64,000 nucleotides of DNA from Marinicella algicola (lineage in GTDB: Bacteria; Pseudomonadota; Gammaproteobacteria; Xanthomonadales; Marinicellaceae). Each line of letters starts with the position of its first letter. Position 1 is the first letter of the stretch. Below, piece after piece: positions 19,788 through 31,694 of this stretch. Both the position numbers and the translations under genes were made by a program. The notes beneath the pieces were generated by a model that worked only from the letters and a program-made list of their open reading frames with translations, was not told the origin of the DNA and searched no databases. The DNA lies in NCBI RefSeq assembly GCF_028401385.1, contig NZ_JAQOMR010000001.1, forward strand, positions 2,358,501 to 2,422,500, read 5' to 3'.

Positions 19788-22700
19788 ATGGGCATAAATC
19801 AGGGATTGCGCCAGGAAATGAGAACATTGACGGCTACGCTTCGAATTCTGACCAAAGTGATTGCGGGGCTTCTGGCCGGCGTGATCCTGATTGTGCTGAC
19901 CGCCGTCATACTCGTGGGCTTTACCGGATTTGGCGCCAATTTCGCCGTGCAGCAGATCACCAAGCGGATCGCTTCGCCTGATTTTGCGGTTCATGTCGGC
20001 CGGGTCAGTGCACCACTGACGGGTCACTTTACCATCGAATCCGTCTCTGTCTCCGATATCAACGGCCCCTATGTCGCGGTCGAGGATGTCACCCTGGACT
20101 GGTCGCCGCTTGCTCTTTTCAGCAGGCGTTTCGTCGCCGAAAGCCTTTCTGCTCAGTCTGTCGTGCTTGACCGTCTGCCAGCTGCCGCAGACGGCGCGCC
20201 CAAGGAAAAAGCTGAAGGCGGCGGTTTTTCACTTCCAGTCGGCATCAAGATCGACCGGTTCGATTTCCCGCAAATCGATATCGCCGCGCCGGTTTTTGGT
20301 GAAGATTATCCGCTTTCCGCCGCCGGTAGCGTCACCGCGCTCACCAAAACGATTTCCGCATCGCTCGATGCCCGTCATCGCGGCCGTCCGGAAACCTATG
20401 TGAAGGCCGATGTCGAATATGCGCCCGCCGACAACCGTCTTGATCTGGAAGCGGAGATCAACGAGCCGCAGGGCGGCCTCGTCGCTACGCTGATGCAACT
20501 GCCTGGCGCTCCGGCACTCAACATCGCGCTTGACGGGGACGGGCCGCTCTCAGACTGGCAGGGCAAGGTGACGGCAGAACTCTCCGGCACGGCCCTGGGG
20601 ACGATCGACATCCACCACCGGCTCGACAATGCGGGCGCGCGGATGATCACGGTCACAGGCAGCGGACAGTTCGCGCCGCTGACGCCGGAAGCCTTTGCGG
20701 GCCTCGTCGAGGGTACAACGGCGCTCGATATCGCAGTGACGCTGTCGCCATCGGGCCGGATCGCGATATCGAAAGGCAATGTCACGACCGGCAGCTTCGC
20801 CCTTGCCGCTTCCGGCGCCTACGACCCGAAAGGCAACAACGACCTGAAGGCAACATTGAACGGCGTCGATGGGCCTGTGCCATTCTCATGGCCGATGGGC
20901 GAAGAAACGCTCGACCTTGCAATCGAAAATGCGTCTCTCGCCCTGACGGGGCTGCCGACAATGCCGATCTTCAGACATCCGTGACGCTTGACCGGCTGTC
21001 GATGCCGCAAGTCAGCGTCAGCGGCATAGCCCTGGTGGCGAGCGGAACGGACCTCGATCTTCAGACCCGCCGCGGCACTCTCGACACCGCACTGACGGTC
21101 GAAGGCATCACTTTCGAAAACGAAAACCTGAACCAGCTCGTCAAGGCGCCGATTTCTCTTTCTGCTCCGATTACGCTTTCCGGGTCCGACATCAAAATCG
21201 ATTCTGCCGAACTTGAAAGCGGCAGTATCGGCGGCACGGTATCCGCATCCTATGACATGGATGCACAGAAGGCCTCGGGCTCTGCCCGTGTCTTCGTGCT
21301 GGCCGATGCGCTTCCGGCCCCGGCCGCCGGCATGATCAATGGCATGACCCGGATCGAGACCGGTTTTTCGGCGGATCTCGCAGACGCCAGCTACAGGCTT
21401 TCGGACCTTCAGATCGAGAACAGTCTCGTCAATGCGACCGGAGACGTTTCTCTGGCTGGCGATACAATTGAGGCCTCACTGAAGGCAGCCTTGTCCGAGC
21501 TTGGCGCGCTTGCGCCACAGGTCGGCGGCGCTGCGAAAATTTCCGCTTCGCTCACCGGCGCCCTTTCCGCACCCGATATCGATGCAACCGCAACAGCGGA
21601 TAATCTCGTCATCTCCGGCGAAACCCTCAAGGACTTTTCGCTTTCGATCCAAGGCAAGGCCGACCCGGCAGCCCCCACCGGCACGGTTTCAGCCAAAGGC
21701 TCCTATGCCGGCGCACCGCTTTCGCTTGCCGCCGAGATTACCTCTTCAGACGGCACGATTGAAATCGCCGGCATTGACGGCGCTGTCGGCGAGAATAAGC
21801 TTTCCGGCAGTCTGACGCTCAATGAGAGCTTTCTTCCGGCCGGCGGTATCAGTTTCGACTTTCCCAACCTTAAGCTTCTCGCCGGACTTGCCGGACAAGA
21901 GGCGGCCGGCGGCATTTCCGGGCGCATCGCGCTTGACAATGCTAACGACAAGATCGGCCTTTCGCTTGACGCCAAGGGCGACAGCCTTTCTTTCGCGACG
22001 GTCACGGCACAGGATATCGACGCCGCCCTGACTGTTTCCGACCTTTCGGAACTGAAGGCAAACGGCAAGATCACGGTCGGCTCGGTCACCGCAAGCGGAC
22101 AGCGCATAAGCGACATCGCACTTTCGGCGCGCAACGCGGGAACCACGACGACCTTCGACCTCTCCGCCAGTCATGATGGACAGCCGGTGAGCGCTGAAGC
22201 CAGGGTGACCCGCTCGGACGCGATGGAAATCGAGCTTCTGAAGCTCGAAGGATCACCGATGTCGCTGGCTCTGAAGCTTGCCGAGCCGGCCAGGATCACG
22301 ATCGCGGACGGCACGGCCAATATTCAGAATTTCAGCATAGGCATTGGCGGCGGAACGATCAGCGCCAGTGGAAGCGTCGGCGATCGCATGGATCTCAGCG
22401 TCAATATCGCAGGCGTTAGCGCATCGATTGCCAACCAGTTCGTACCGGGCATCGGCGCACAGGGCACGATTTCCGGCACAGTGACGGCCAGCGGCGCGCT
22501 TTCCAGTCCGACGGCCAATTACGACATCAGATGGAACAATGCCAATCTGGCACAAAGCGCCGCGATCGGCAGCCAGCCCTTCACCCTGTCGACCAGCGGT
22601 CGCTACCAGAACGACCGCGTCACCACGGACACCACGATCACCAATGCGCAGGGGCTGACGGCACGCGCCAACGGCTCCGTGGGCCTCACTGGAAACATGC

Positions 22701-23985
22701 CGCTCGACATCTCCGTCAACGGTCGTCTGCCGCTGGCGCTTGCGTCTATCGCTGCGGGCAATGCCGGTTTTGCGGTTGCCGGCAACGCCGACGTGAACAT
22801 GAGCATCGGCGGAAGCGTGCAGGCACCGTCCTATTCGGGCGGCATGGATGTCAACATCAGTTCCGTGACCGATCTGAGGCGCAATTTACGGATCAACGAC
22901 ATACGCGGCCGCGTCACGCTTTCCGGCGACCGCATGGTCGTGGAAGACATCACCGGACGGCTTGCCGCCGGCGGCACGCTGAAAATCAGTGGCAGCGTTG
23001 CCCTTACAGGGGATTTTCAGTCTTCCCTGCGGCTTGACACCGAAAATGCAGTGATCAATGACGGACAGCTGCTGACAACTACGGCCAATGGCAATATCTC
23101 GCTTAATGGCCCTCTGCTCGGTCAGCCAACGGTTTCAGGTCAGATCAACCTGGCCAGAACGGCCATCGTCATTCCAGACCGTCTGCCGGCGTCGATATCG
23201 GAAATCAATATTGTCCATGAAAACGCTTCGCCTGCCGTGAAACGACAGGCCGCAGCGCTGGCCCCGCAACAAACGACCGATGCACGATCATCTGTGAACC
23301 TCGACATCACCGTTTCGGCGCCCAATGCGATCTTTGTCAGGGGCGCGGTGTGGACGCTGAACTTGGCGGCTCTATTCGTGTCGCCGGCACGACCGCAAAC
23401 CCGATCATCACCGGCGGTTTCGACCTCATCCGAGGTCGCTTGTCCATCCTCAGCCGACGGTTCGATTTCGACCGCGGCCGGATCACCTTCGGCGGTGCAC
23501 TGGTTCCGCTCATCGACCTGCAAGCCCGAACGACGGCTGGTTCGACAGCTATCACAATCTCGCTTCAGGGCGTTGCAACCGACCCGCAAGTAAGCCTCAG
23601 CTCCACGCCCGCGCTGCCGGATGACGAGATCCTGGCGCAACTGCTCTTCAACCAGTCGTCTTCCGGACTATCGGCGTTGCAGATTGCCCAGCTTGCCGAT
23701 GCCGTAATTCAGATGACCGGCGGCACGGATCAGTCGCTGTTCGGATCGATTCGCGATGTACTAGGCATCGACAATCTTGACGTCTCTACCGATTCGGCCG
23801 GCAATACGGCTGTCAGCGTCGGGAAATACCTGAACAGCAATACCTATGTTGAGGTCGAGCAAAGTCGTGACACCGGCACCAGGGCCAGCGTCAACATCGA
23901 TATCGGGCGCAATTTCATCGTCAAGGGCTCGGCCGGCTCTCGCGGCGAGGCTAGCGGCGGTATATTCTACGAAAAGGAATATTGA
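19788..23985 (+). CDS. tamB: Translocation and assembly module inner-membrane protein TamB (two frameshifts)
   Basis: AsmA-like giant periplasmic protein of about 1399 residues, anchored by one N-terminal helix (about residues 22-48), that bridges inner and outer membranes and partners TamA. Long repetitive beta-strand stretches rich in Asp, Ala and Ser fill the middle. The C-terminal TamB domain is recognisable (VRGAGVDAELGGSIRVAGTT after repair, then GGFDLIRGRLSILSRRFDFD and the end GIFYEKEY). Frames break near 20955 and 23354; each is repaired by one G in a G-run. A start at 19818 is an alternative to 19788; neither has an ideal ribosome-binding site. Confidence 0.92.
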
Positions 23986-24056
23986 TCGCTTCAGAAACGA
24001 CTATGCCGCAGCATGCCAGTATAGCATGATAGGCTTCAAACTTGGGGAGGCGCGGC

Positions 24057-25204
24057 TTGAACACTTCGCGACAGCACATATCCAAATCCGCGCGCTACCC
24101 TTCTCTTCGCCAGATCGCGAAGAGCGAGTGGATCCTCGGCATAGCTCTGCTGACAAGCCTGATCGTGATGCAGTTTGATGATGTGCTGATGGGCAATCTT
24201 CAAAACCGGACGAAGCTTGTGGCTGTCATGGCTTGGCTGTTCATCGTGATTCTGGCAGCTGCCATCGGCGTCGTCCGTCACGCCGAAGCCCTTTCGGTAC
24301 GCTTGGGAGAACCGTTTGGAACGCTGGTGCTGACGCTCTCCATCACCGGAATCGAGGTCATGAGCATCACGGCGGTCATGCTGCACGGGGAAAACAACCC
24401 GGCCCTCGTGCGCGACACGCTGTTTTCTGTGGTCATGATCATCATGGGGGCATGCTGGGCATATCGCTGCTGCTCGGCGCGCTCCGGCATCGCGAACTCA
24501 CATTCAACCTTCAGGGCGCGAGTGCCTATCTGAGCGTCATCATTCCGATGGCCGTGTTCAGTCTGATCCTGCCGGACGTTACCCAATCCACACAGGGCCC
24601 GACCCTGACGGCCCTTCAGAAAATCATGGTGGGCTCCATGTCGGCCGGACTCTATCTCATTTTCCTGATGATCCAGACGGGCCGGCACCGCGGCTATTTC
24701 GCTCAACCGGTTGAGGACGGAGACCAACAGGTCCAGCACGAAACCGCAGGCTACCCGCTTCTTTTTCATGTTGTCATGCTGTTGTGCTACATCATACCGG
24801 TGGTGTTTCTTGTCGAACATTTCGCCAAACCGGTCGACTATGTCATCGAGACACTCGCAGCGCCCGCCGCGCTCGGTGGAATACTGATGGCCGTTCTCGT
24901 GACAACGCCTGAAGGCATCGGCGGGGTACGCGCGGCGCTCGGCAAACGCCTGCAGTCCTCGGTGAACATCTTCCTCGGGTCCGTGCTTGCGACCATCGGC
25001 CTGACCGTCCCGATCATGCTGGTGATCTCGAGCGTGCTCGGCCTTGACCTGGAACTGGGGCTCGGACCAACCGAAACCCTGCTGCTAATCCTCATGCTTG
25101 CCGTCAGCATTGTGACTTTTTCCAGCGGTCGTACCAATCTACTCCAGGGCGCAGTGCACTTTCTGATATTTATCGCATTTCTGCTCTTGAACTTTACTGG
25201 CTAA
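24057..25204 (+). CDS. chaA: Calcium/sodium:proton antiporter of the ChaA (CaCA) family, frameshifted
   Basis: Inner-membrane cation/H+ exchanger of about 382 residues with about eleven helices. The two CaCA alpha-repeat acidic motifs are present: TLSITGIEVMSITAVMLHGE in the first half and LVTTPEGIGGVRAALGKRLQ in the second, with VNIFLGSVLATIGLTVP. The frame breaks near 24447. One G in the G-run restores IIMGGMLGISLLLGALRHRE. I prefer the TTG at 24057 because GGGGAGG lies six bases upstream. The receptor-like channel gene follows after 47 bp and may be cotranscribed. Confidence 0.88.
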
Positions 25205-25251
25205 GCGACTTTTCCGCTGCCACTGGGATGATTGAAAGGAACGCATAGCCA

Positions 25252-26382
25252 ATGACCAACGCAGCGAAAACACGATTATCGCGGGTGAGACAAACGCTTC
25301 TGGTCAGTCTCTTCCTCTCAATGGTTTTCACCGCTCTGGGCGCAACAGCCGTCTGGGCGCAAGACAGCGAGACGCCACGCGAAATCCGGGTCGGCTTCCG
25401 CATCCTGCCACCATTCGTGACCCGCGACAGTGAAGGCAATTTTGGCGGCATGGCCACCGAACTCTGGAAGGAAATCGAGGTCGGTCTCAATGTCGCTCCC
25501 ACTTATGTGGAATTCGAAACTGTCGCCGATCTTCTGGCAGCCGTCCGGGCGAATGAGCTCGATGTCGCGGTCGGTGCCATCTCCATTACCGAGGATCGCG
25601 CTGAAGTTGTCGATTTCACCCAGCCCTGGTTCGATTCAGGGCTCAGGGTCATGGTCGACGACCGGGCGTCGTCTTCGCTCGCAAACATCTGGACCGGTCT
25701 CGCCGAAGCCGGTTTCCTTCGCTATTACGCTTGGCTGCTCGTCTTCATCGTTCTGGGCACGGTTGGGCTCACCTTCTTCGACCGTCATTTCGACAAGAAT
25801 TTTCCCAGACGCTGGCGCGATGGCGTGGCTGAAAGCTTCTATGCGGTGATGCTGGTGGTGACAAAGGGCTCTCTTCCGAGCCGGACCAAACTCTTCGGCT
25901 GGCTGGGGCGAGTCTTTGCCGCTTTCTGGCTGATCATCGGCATTGCTGTCGTCGCCTATGTCACCTCATCGGTGACCAGCGTCATGACCAACATCGCAAT
26001 CTCCGGCAGCGTGACCGGTCCGGACGACCTTCCCGGTCGCACAATAGGCGTGTTTCAAGGCTCCACCGCCCAAAATCTGGCCCGGCGCGAAGGTTTTGAT
26101 TTCGTGACCTACAAGAACATGGACAGCGCGGTCGACGGCTTGGCCAACGCCGAAGTCGACGCACTGGTCGCCGATGCGCCGATCCTAGAATATTTCAAGG
26201 CCCAGAACCCGGGGCTCGGTGTCGATGTGGTTGGCAGGCTGTTCGCGCCCGAAAAATTAGGATTCGCCCTTCCCTACGGCCAGGATACATTGATCTATCC
26301 GGTGACCGTTCGCCTGCTCGCCCTTCAGGAGAATGGCTACCTGCAGGACCTCGCCCAGCAATATTTCGGCGACGAACGATAG
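25252..26382 (+). CDS. Ionotropic glutamate receptor-like protein: SBP_bac_3 domain split by a two-helix pore domain
   Basis: Membrane protein of 376 residues. It has a signal peptide (cleavage near residue 36) and a first ligand-binding lobe (about 44-140, with TEDRAEVVDFTQPWFDSG typical of amino-acid binding proteins). Then come a membrane helix (160-176), a re-entrant pore-loop region (191-217), a second helix (219-246) and the second binding lobe (about 250-376, starting DDLPGRTIGVFQGSTAQNLA). This is the order of prokaryotic glutamate receptor channels such as GluR0. The pore loop reads VVTKGSLPS where potassium-selective relatives have TVGYG, so selectivity is unlikely to be for potassium. 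It follows the ChaA-type antiporter gene. Confidence 0.8.
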   Translation: MTNAAKTRLSRVRQTLLVSLFLSMVFTALGATAVWAQDSETPREIRVGFRILPPFVTRDSEGNFGGMATELWKEIEVGLNVAPTYVEFETVADLLAAVRANELDVAVGAISITEDRAEVVDFTQPWFDSGLRVMVDDRASSSLANIWTGLAEAGFLRYYAWLLVFIVLGTVGLTFFDRHFDKNFPRRWRDGVAESFYAVMLVVTKGSLPSRTKLFGWLGRVFAAFWLIIGIAVVAYVTSSVTSVMTNIAISGSVTGPDDLPGRTIGVFQGSTAQNLARREGFDFVTYKNMDSAVDGLANAEVDALVADAPILEYFKAQNPGLGVDVVGRLFAPEKLGFALPYGQDTLIYPVTVRLLALQENGYLQDLAQQYFGDER

Positions 26383-26539
26383 AGCGCTGCAGGCTGTCCC
26401 TGAAACGCTTCTACATCCGTGTGAACGCTTGCAGGAGCAGCGGCCATGCGAGCGCCCAGTGCGTGTCGACGCTTGCCGCGCAAAGGCAATTGTGGTCTGT
26501 GAATCACCGCACAAGGCAAACACGGGCTGGGGGAACCAA

Positions 26540-27663
26540 ATGGCGATAGATCCGCTTCTGGCGCAAAGGCGCATTTTATCGAACGGGACGCAGTCTGCGC
26601 ACTGATCGAAAAACTTGCGAACAATCTGGTCAACATCGAAGATGAGACCGGAGAATTTCTGCTCCGTCTGGAAGATGGCCGGGTGATCGACACCAAGGGC
26701 TGGGCCGGCTGGGAATGGACCCACGGCATCGGGCTCTACGGGCTGTTGAAATACCATGAGATGACCGGAAGCGCACTGGCGCTGGACATTATCACCCGCT
26801 GGTTTTCCGAGCGCCTCGCAGAAGGCCCGCCAACCCGCAATGTCAATACAGTCGCGCCGTTCCTGACGCTCGCCCACCTCTACGAGGAAACGAAAAACCC
26901 GGTTTGGAAACCCTATCTGGAAAGCTGGGCCGAGTGGGTCATGCATGACATGCCGCGCACCGAAGAAGGCGGCATTCAGCATATCGTCTACAATTCGGTG
27001 AACCATCAGCAGATGTGGGACGATACGCTGATGATGACCGTGCTGCCGCTCGCCAAGATCGGCCTCGTGCTCAACCGGCCAGACTATATCGAAGAGGCGA
27101 AATATCAGTTCCTGATCCACACCCAGTATCTTGCCGACAGCAAGACCGGGCTCTGGTATCATGGCTGGACCTTTGACGGGAACCACTGTTTTGCCAAGGC
27201 GCTCTGGGCGCGCGGCAATAGTTGGGTCACGATTGCCATTCCCGAATTCATCGACCTGCTGAAACTTTCCGAAAGCGACCCGGTCGCACGGCACCTTGCC
27301 GCAACCTTCCGCAGGCAGGCGCGTACGCTGAAAGAAACGCAGGCCGCATCCGGACTCTGGCATACACTGATCGACGATCCGGACAGCTATGAGGAGAGTT
27401 CGGCCGCCGCAGGCTTCGCCTACGGCCTTCTGAAGGGTGCGCGGATGCGACTGATTGGGCCGGAGTATCTCGAAACTGCCGAGCGGGCGGTCAAAGGCGT
27501 GGTCGACAATATCAGTGCCGATGGCGAACTGCTGAATGTCTCCTTCGGAACCGCCCTGGGACAGGACCTCGACCACTACCGGCAGATCAAGCTCACCTCC
27601 ATGCCCTACGGACAGGCGATGGCGATGTTTTGCCTCAGCGAATATCTTCGGCAGTATCTGTGA
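26540..27663 (+). CDS. GH105 unsaturated rhamnogalacturonyl/glucuronyl hydrolase (frameshifted start)
   Basis: Cytoplasmic (alpha/alpha)6-barrel enzyme removing the unsaturated uronate left by polysaccharide lyases. Recognisable blocks: GWEWTHGIGLYGLLKYHE, NHQQMWDDTLMMTVLPLA (the DDT Asp is the likely catalytic acid), WYHGWTFDGNHCFAKALWAR and GNSWV, and YEESSAAAGFAYGLLKGARM. The true start is the ATG at 26540 after GGGGGAACC. One extra A near 26566 joins MAIDPLLAQ to KAHFIERDAVCAL and gives 374 residues, the family size. It is convergent with the IclR gene and clusters with GH78 and a sugar ABC transporter, pointing to rhamnogalacturonan fragments as substrate. Confidence 0.88.
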
Positions 27664-27684
27664 GAGCAGAAAGCCTCGCGCCGT

Positions 27685-28474
27685 TCACGCGACATAATAG
27701 CCGAGCGCCTGCGAGACATCGAGCGTTGCCGATTTCAGCAGCGCAACATATCTCGTCCTTGCGGGCAACATCGAAACGAAACAGCGGAAAGGCAATGCTG
27801 ATCGCGGCGATCGACTTGCCGACATGGTTGAGCACCGGCGCGGCGATGCAGCGCACACCGGCCTCACTTTCCTCGATTTCTTCCGAATAGCCCAGCGTGC
27901 GCACCTCGCGCAGTTGCTCGCGCAGAACCGCCTTGTCGGTTACGGTTTTGGGGGTGGTGACTTCCATCTCCATCGCCGCAAGCCGCTCCTCGATCTCCTC
28001 ATCATCACGAAACGCCAGAAGCGCCTTGCCGAGCGAGGTGGAGTGAAGCGGATTGCGTTTACCGAGCGTGGAGTTCATCGACAGGCTGTAGGTGGAATCA
28101 TACTGGTGGATGTAGACCACACGCTGTTCGCGTCCGTCGAGAATACCGAGATTGATCGATTCTCCCGTGGCCCGTGACAGCCTCCCCATGGCCTTGTCGG
28201 CAACGCGCAGGATATCGGCCTGGCTCTTCATGGTCTGCGCCGCCAGACTGAAGAGGCGTGGTGTCAGCTCATAGCGTTCGCTTTCCTCATCCTGCGCCAC
28301 ATAGCCAAGCTCCATCATGGTATGCAGCAAACGGTGCGTTGTGCTTTTTGAGGTCATGGCGCAATGGGCAATATCGGCAAGGGCAGCACTACGGCTGTCC
28401 GCCAGCGTCTCCAGAACAGCAAATACCTTGAGGACGGCGGCCACATTCTCCGTTTTCGGCCCTCTATCTTTCAT
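27685..28474 (-). CDS. IclR-family transcriptional regulator (KdgR-like), frameshifted near the 3' end
   Basis: Repressor/activator of about 263 residues. An N-terminal winged HTH (ALADIAHCAMTSKSTTHRLL) precedes the IclR effector domain (NPLHSTSLGKALLAF, then EESEAGVRCIAAPVLNHVGK). The frame breaks near 27755. The other frame supplies the proper C terminus, YVALLKSATLDVSQALGYYV. A two-base GA loss or a one-base gain would explain it. It lies downstream of the sugar ABC operon on the same strand and probably controls it and/or the GH105 gene. The effector is likely a sugar acid, by analogy with KdgR. Confidence 0.88.
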
Positions 28475-28728
28475 CCAAATGCTCCACCTGTCGCATAAGC
28501 CGCAAACCGGCCCTCGCCTTCAAAGGTAATGCGCTGCCTCACAAAGGCCGCAGCACCTTCTAGTACCTACTTACCGCCTCGCCTAGCCTTTCGGGCGGCG
28601 AAGCGAAAAACGCCTCGGCCCTCCGAGGAAAGACAGAGCATAACCGCCGCCGCCCTCATGCCCGAAATCAGAACAGAGTGTCCGGGTCTTTAGTAGCGGC
28701 GGCCCGCAGGTCAGGCAGCCCCCTACAC

Positions 28729-29819
28729 TCAGGCAACAAGCGTTTCACCGAGCATCAGCCGCTGGCCGTCTGCATCGAAAAGATGCTGATCGGCGGGATC
28801 ATATCCGACCCGAACCACCTCCCCGACACGATGCTTTTCCATCTGGTGTGTCTGAAAAATCAGCGGTGTACCGGACGGAAGATCGACATGAACGATGGTC
28901 TCGCTGCCGAGATATTCGACAAGACGGACCCGTCCCTCGGCCTGCACCGAGCCGGAATCCAGCTTGATCGCTTCTGGACGGACACAAACCGTCATGCGCT
29001 CATGGCCCTCGGCCAGTTCCGGTGGCAGCGGATAGGTGCCAAAATCACCCAGATTGAGCTTTCGATCCGCCCCTGTCCCCGTAACCGTCGCATCGAACAT
29101 GTTGATCTTCGGCGACCCGATGAAGCCGGCGACGAACAAATTTGCGGGCTTTGTGTAAAGCTCTTCCGGCGTTCCCACCTGTTCGATGCGCCCGGCGCGC
29201 AGCACCACAATCCGGGTCGCGAGTGTCATCGCTTCAACCTGGTCATGGGTCACATAGATCATCGTGGTCTTCAGGCGCTCGTAAAGGCTCGCAAGTTCCA
29301 CCCGCATCTGGACGCGCAGTTCGGCATCAAGGTTCGAAAGCGGTTCATCGAACAGGAAAAGCTGCGGCTCGCGCACGATCGAGCGGCCGATGGCGACACG
29401 CTGTTTCTGGCCGCCGGAAAGCTGACGGGGCTTGCGATGCAGCAGCGGCTCGATCTGCAGGATCCGCGCCGCCTCATCCACCCGCCGTTCGATCTCGGCA
29501 CGGTCCATTTTCAGGTTCTGCAGCCCGAAGGCGAGGTTCTTGCGTACAGTCATATGCGGATAGAGCGCGTAGGACTGGAACACCATGGAAAGCTCGCGCT
29601 TGGAAGCGGGCAGGTCGTTCACCACCCTGCCGTTGATCGCGATCGTTCCGTCGGTGATTTCCTCCAGACCGGCGATCATGCGCAAAAGCGTCGATTTTCC
29701 GCAGCCCGACGGGCCGACGAGAACCAAAATTCACCATCGTGGATTTCAAGATTGAGGTCGTGCATCACCGACAGCGTACCGTAGGATTTGCCGACTTTTC
29801 TGAGTTTGAGTTCAGCCAT
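28729..29819 (-). CDS. Sugar ABC transporter ATP-binding protein (MalK/UgpC type), frameshifted
   Basis: Cytoplasmic ATPase of about 363 residues that powers sugar import. Walker [11 protein letters not shown]-loop [12 protein letters not shown], signature [16 protein letters not shown], Walker [18 protein letters not shown]-loop TMIYVTHDQ, then the C-terminal TOBE regulatory region typical of MalK/UgpC. The frame breaks near 29731. One T restores [18 protein letters not shown]. The start is the ATG at 29819 ([14 protein letters not shown]). It is the last gene of the order SBP-permease-permease-ATPase. Confidence 0.93.
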
Positions 29820-29833
29820 TTTTCAGCTCCTAC

Positions 29834-30754
29834 TTATTTCATGCCGGATGTCGCGATGCCGCGAACGATGAGTTTCTGGAAAGCGACGAAGAAGATCACC
29901 ACCGGCACCAGCGACAGCACCGACATTGCGAACATCTGTCCGAAGGCGGATTCACCCTCCTGCGCGATAAACAGTCTGAGCGCCAGCGGCACGGTGTAGT
30001 TCTGGATGTCGTTCAGATAGATCAGCGGCGCCAGGAAGTCCTCCCAGACCCAGATCATCGAGAAAATTGCCGATGTCGCAAGCGCCGGCAGCGACAGCGG
30101 CAGGATCACCGCCCAGTAGATCTTGAAGCTGGAGCAACCGTCGATCTGCGCCGCCTCGTCAAGCTCACGCGGGATCTGGCGGAAGAACTGCACCATCAGA
30201 AAGATGAAGAACCCGTCGGACGCTAGAAAACGCGGCACGATCAGCGGCAGATAGGTATCGACCCAGCCCAGTTTCAGGAACATCACATATTGCGGGATCA
30301 GGACGACGTGATAGGGGATCATCAGCGTCATCATCATCAGCCCGAAGAAAAGCCGTTTTCCGGTAAATTCCAGCCGCGCAAAGGCATAGGCCGCAAACGA
30401 GCAGGAAAACAGATTGCCGAGCACGCACAGAACCGTGACGATCGTCGAGTTGCGATAGAAGATCGTAAAGGAAACGGGCAGCGCTTCCCAACCTTCGGAG
30501 TAGTTGCTCCAGTTGAAGGTCGACGGCCAGAGACCGAGACTGCCGAAAATCTCGTTTTCCGGCTTCAGCGAGGACGCCAGCAGCCACAGCAGCGGATAAA
30601 GCATGATGAAGGAGAAGAAGATCAGGAAGATGTGCTTGAACAGCCGCGCACGCCTCTCCCGCTTGTTCTTTGCAAGCCGATATTCATGGGCGACCCGTGC
30701 GGCCTCATCAAGCTCCTTCTCGGCCAGCGCGGCCTCAGTCGCGTTCATTTTCAT
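29834..30754 (-). CDS. Carbohydrate ABC transporter permease (MalG type)
   Basis: Inner-membrane permease of about 306 residues with six helices. The EAA loop that contacts the ATPase is IPRELDEAAQIDGCSSFKIY. A hydrophobic first helix (FLIFFSFIMLYPLLWLLASS) follows a basic cytosolic tail. I chose the ATG at 30754, which overlaps the end of the upstream permease gene, so translation is probably coupled. A second in-frame ATG lies two codons later. Confidence 0.93.
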   Translation of the reverse strand: MKMNATEAALAEKELDEAARVAHEYRLAKNKRERRARLFKHIFLIFFSFIMLYPLLWLLASSLKPENEIFGSLGLWPSTFNWSNYSEGWEALPVSFTIFYRNSTIVTVLCVLGNLFSCSFAAYAFARLEFTGKRLFFGLMMMTLMIPYHVVLIPQYVMFLKLGWVDTYLPLIVPRFLASDGFFIFLMVQFFRQIPRELDEAAQIDGCSSFKIYWAVILPLSLPALATSAIFSMIWVWEDFLAPLIYLNDIQNYTVPLALRLFIAQEGESAFGQMFAMSVLSLVPVVIFFVAFQKLIVRGIATSGMK

Positions 30755-31628
30755 AATGCACCCAATATTTCGAGGTCGCGAAGGCAAGCGCCGTGAACAA
30801 TCCGATGATCAGCAGCAACACCCAGGCCAGCGCGGAGGCATAGCCCATGCGGAAGAACTTGAAGGCCTCGTTGAAGAGATAGACGGTGTAAACCAGCAGG
30901 CTGTCGGCCGGACCGCCCGTGCCGTTTGAAATGATGAAGGCGGGCGAGAAGATCTTGAACGCCTCGATAATCTGCAGCACCAGATTGAAGAACACGACCG
31001 GGGCGAGCATCGGCAGGGTGATGGCGTAAAATTTCCTGAACCGCGATGTCCCATCGATATCCGCCGCCTCGTAGAGATCACGCGGTATGCCGCGAAGGCC
31101 TGCAAGAAAGATCAGCATCGGCGCACCGAACTGCCAGATCGCCAGAATAATCAGCGTGTAGATCGAGGTCGAGGGATTGGTGATCCAGCCCACGCCCTGA
31201 ATGCCGACGACGGCCAGGACCTGGTTGACCACGCCGTCAATCGAGAACAGCTGCCGCCACAGGATCGCGATCGCGATCGAGGCGCCGAGCAGCGACGGCA
31301 GGTAGAAGATCGCCCGATAGAGCCCGATCGTCCGCAAGCCCTTGTCGAGCAGCATGGCGACGCTCAGCGCCATGATCAACCTGAGCGGCACGGCAAACAA
31401 GACATAGTGGAAGGTGACTTCCAGCGTTTTCCAGAACCGCCGGTCGCGGGTGAACATGTAGATATAGTTATCGAAACCGGTCCAGCGCGGATCGCCGACC
31501 ATGTCATAGCGCGTGAATGACAGGTACAGCGACACCAGGATCGGACCGATGGCAAGCAGGAAAAACCCGAGCAGCCACGGCGTCAGGAACATGTATCCGG
31601 AAGCGTTGCGCGCTTTCGTATTCTTCAT
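30735..31628 (-). CDS. Carbohydrate ABC transporter permease (MalF/UgpA type)
   Basis: Inner-membrane permease of 297 residues with six helices, partner of the MalG-type permease. The first helix is FLTPWLLGFFLLAIGPILVS and the EAA loop is IPRDLYEAADIDGTSRFRKF. The frame is intact. It lies between the binding-protein gene (66 bp upstream) and the second permease gene (overlapping). Confidence 0.93.
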   Translation of the reverse strand: MKNTKARNASGYMFLTPWLLGFFLLAIGPILVSLYLSFTRYDMVGDPRWTGFDNYIYMFTRDRRFWKTLEVTFHYVLFAVPLRLIMALSVAMLLDKGLRTIGLYRAIFYLPSLLGASIAIAILWRQLFSIDGVVNQVLAVVGIQGVGWITNPSTSIYTLIILAIWQFGAPMLIFLAGLRGIPRDLYEAADIDGTSRFRKFYAITLPMLAPVVFFNLVLQIIEAFKIFSPAFIISNGTGGPADSLLVYTVYLFNEAFKFFRMGYASALAWVLLLIIGLFTALAFATSKYWVHYENERD

Positions 31629-31694
31629 CGAACCACTCTTTCAAACGGGATTCCGGTCCCCGGACGAAAGCGGGGACCGGTCTGTGATCGCTTG

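Noticed and set aside
26257..27576. 439-residue open frame antisense to the GH105 gene
   Set aside because: It is complementary to a well-supported enzyme with conserved motifs, has low-complexity His/Arg/Gln composition and no recognisable domain; long antisense frames are expected at this GC content.
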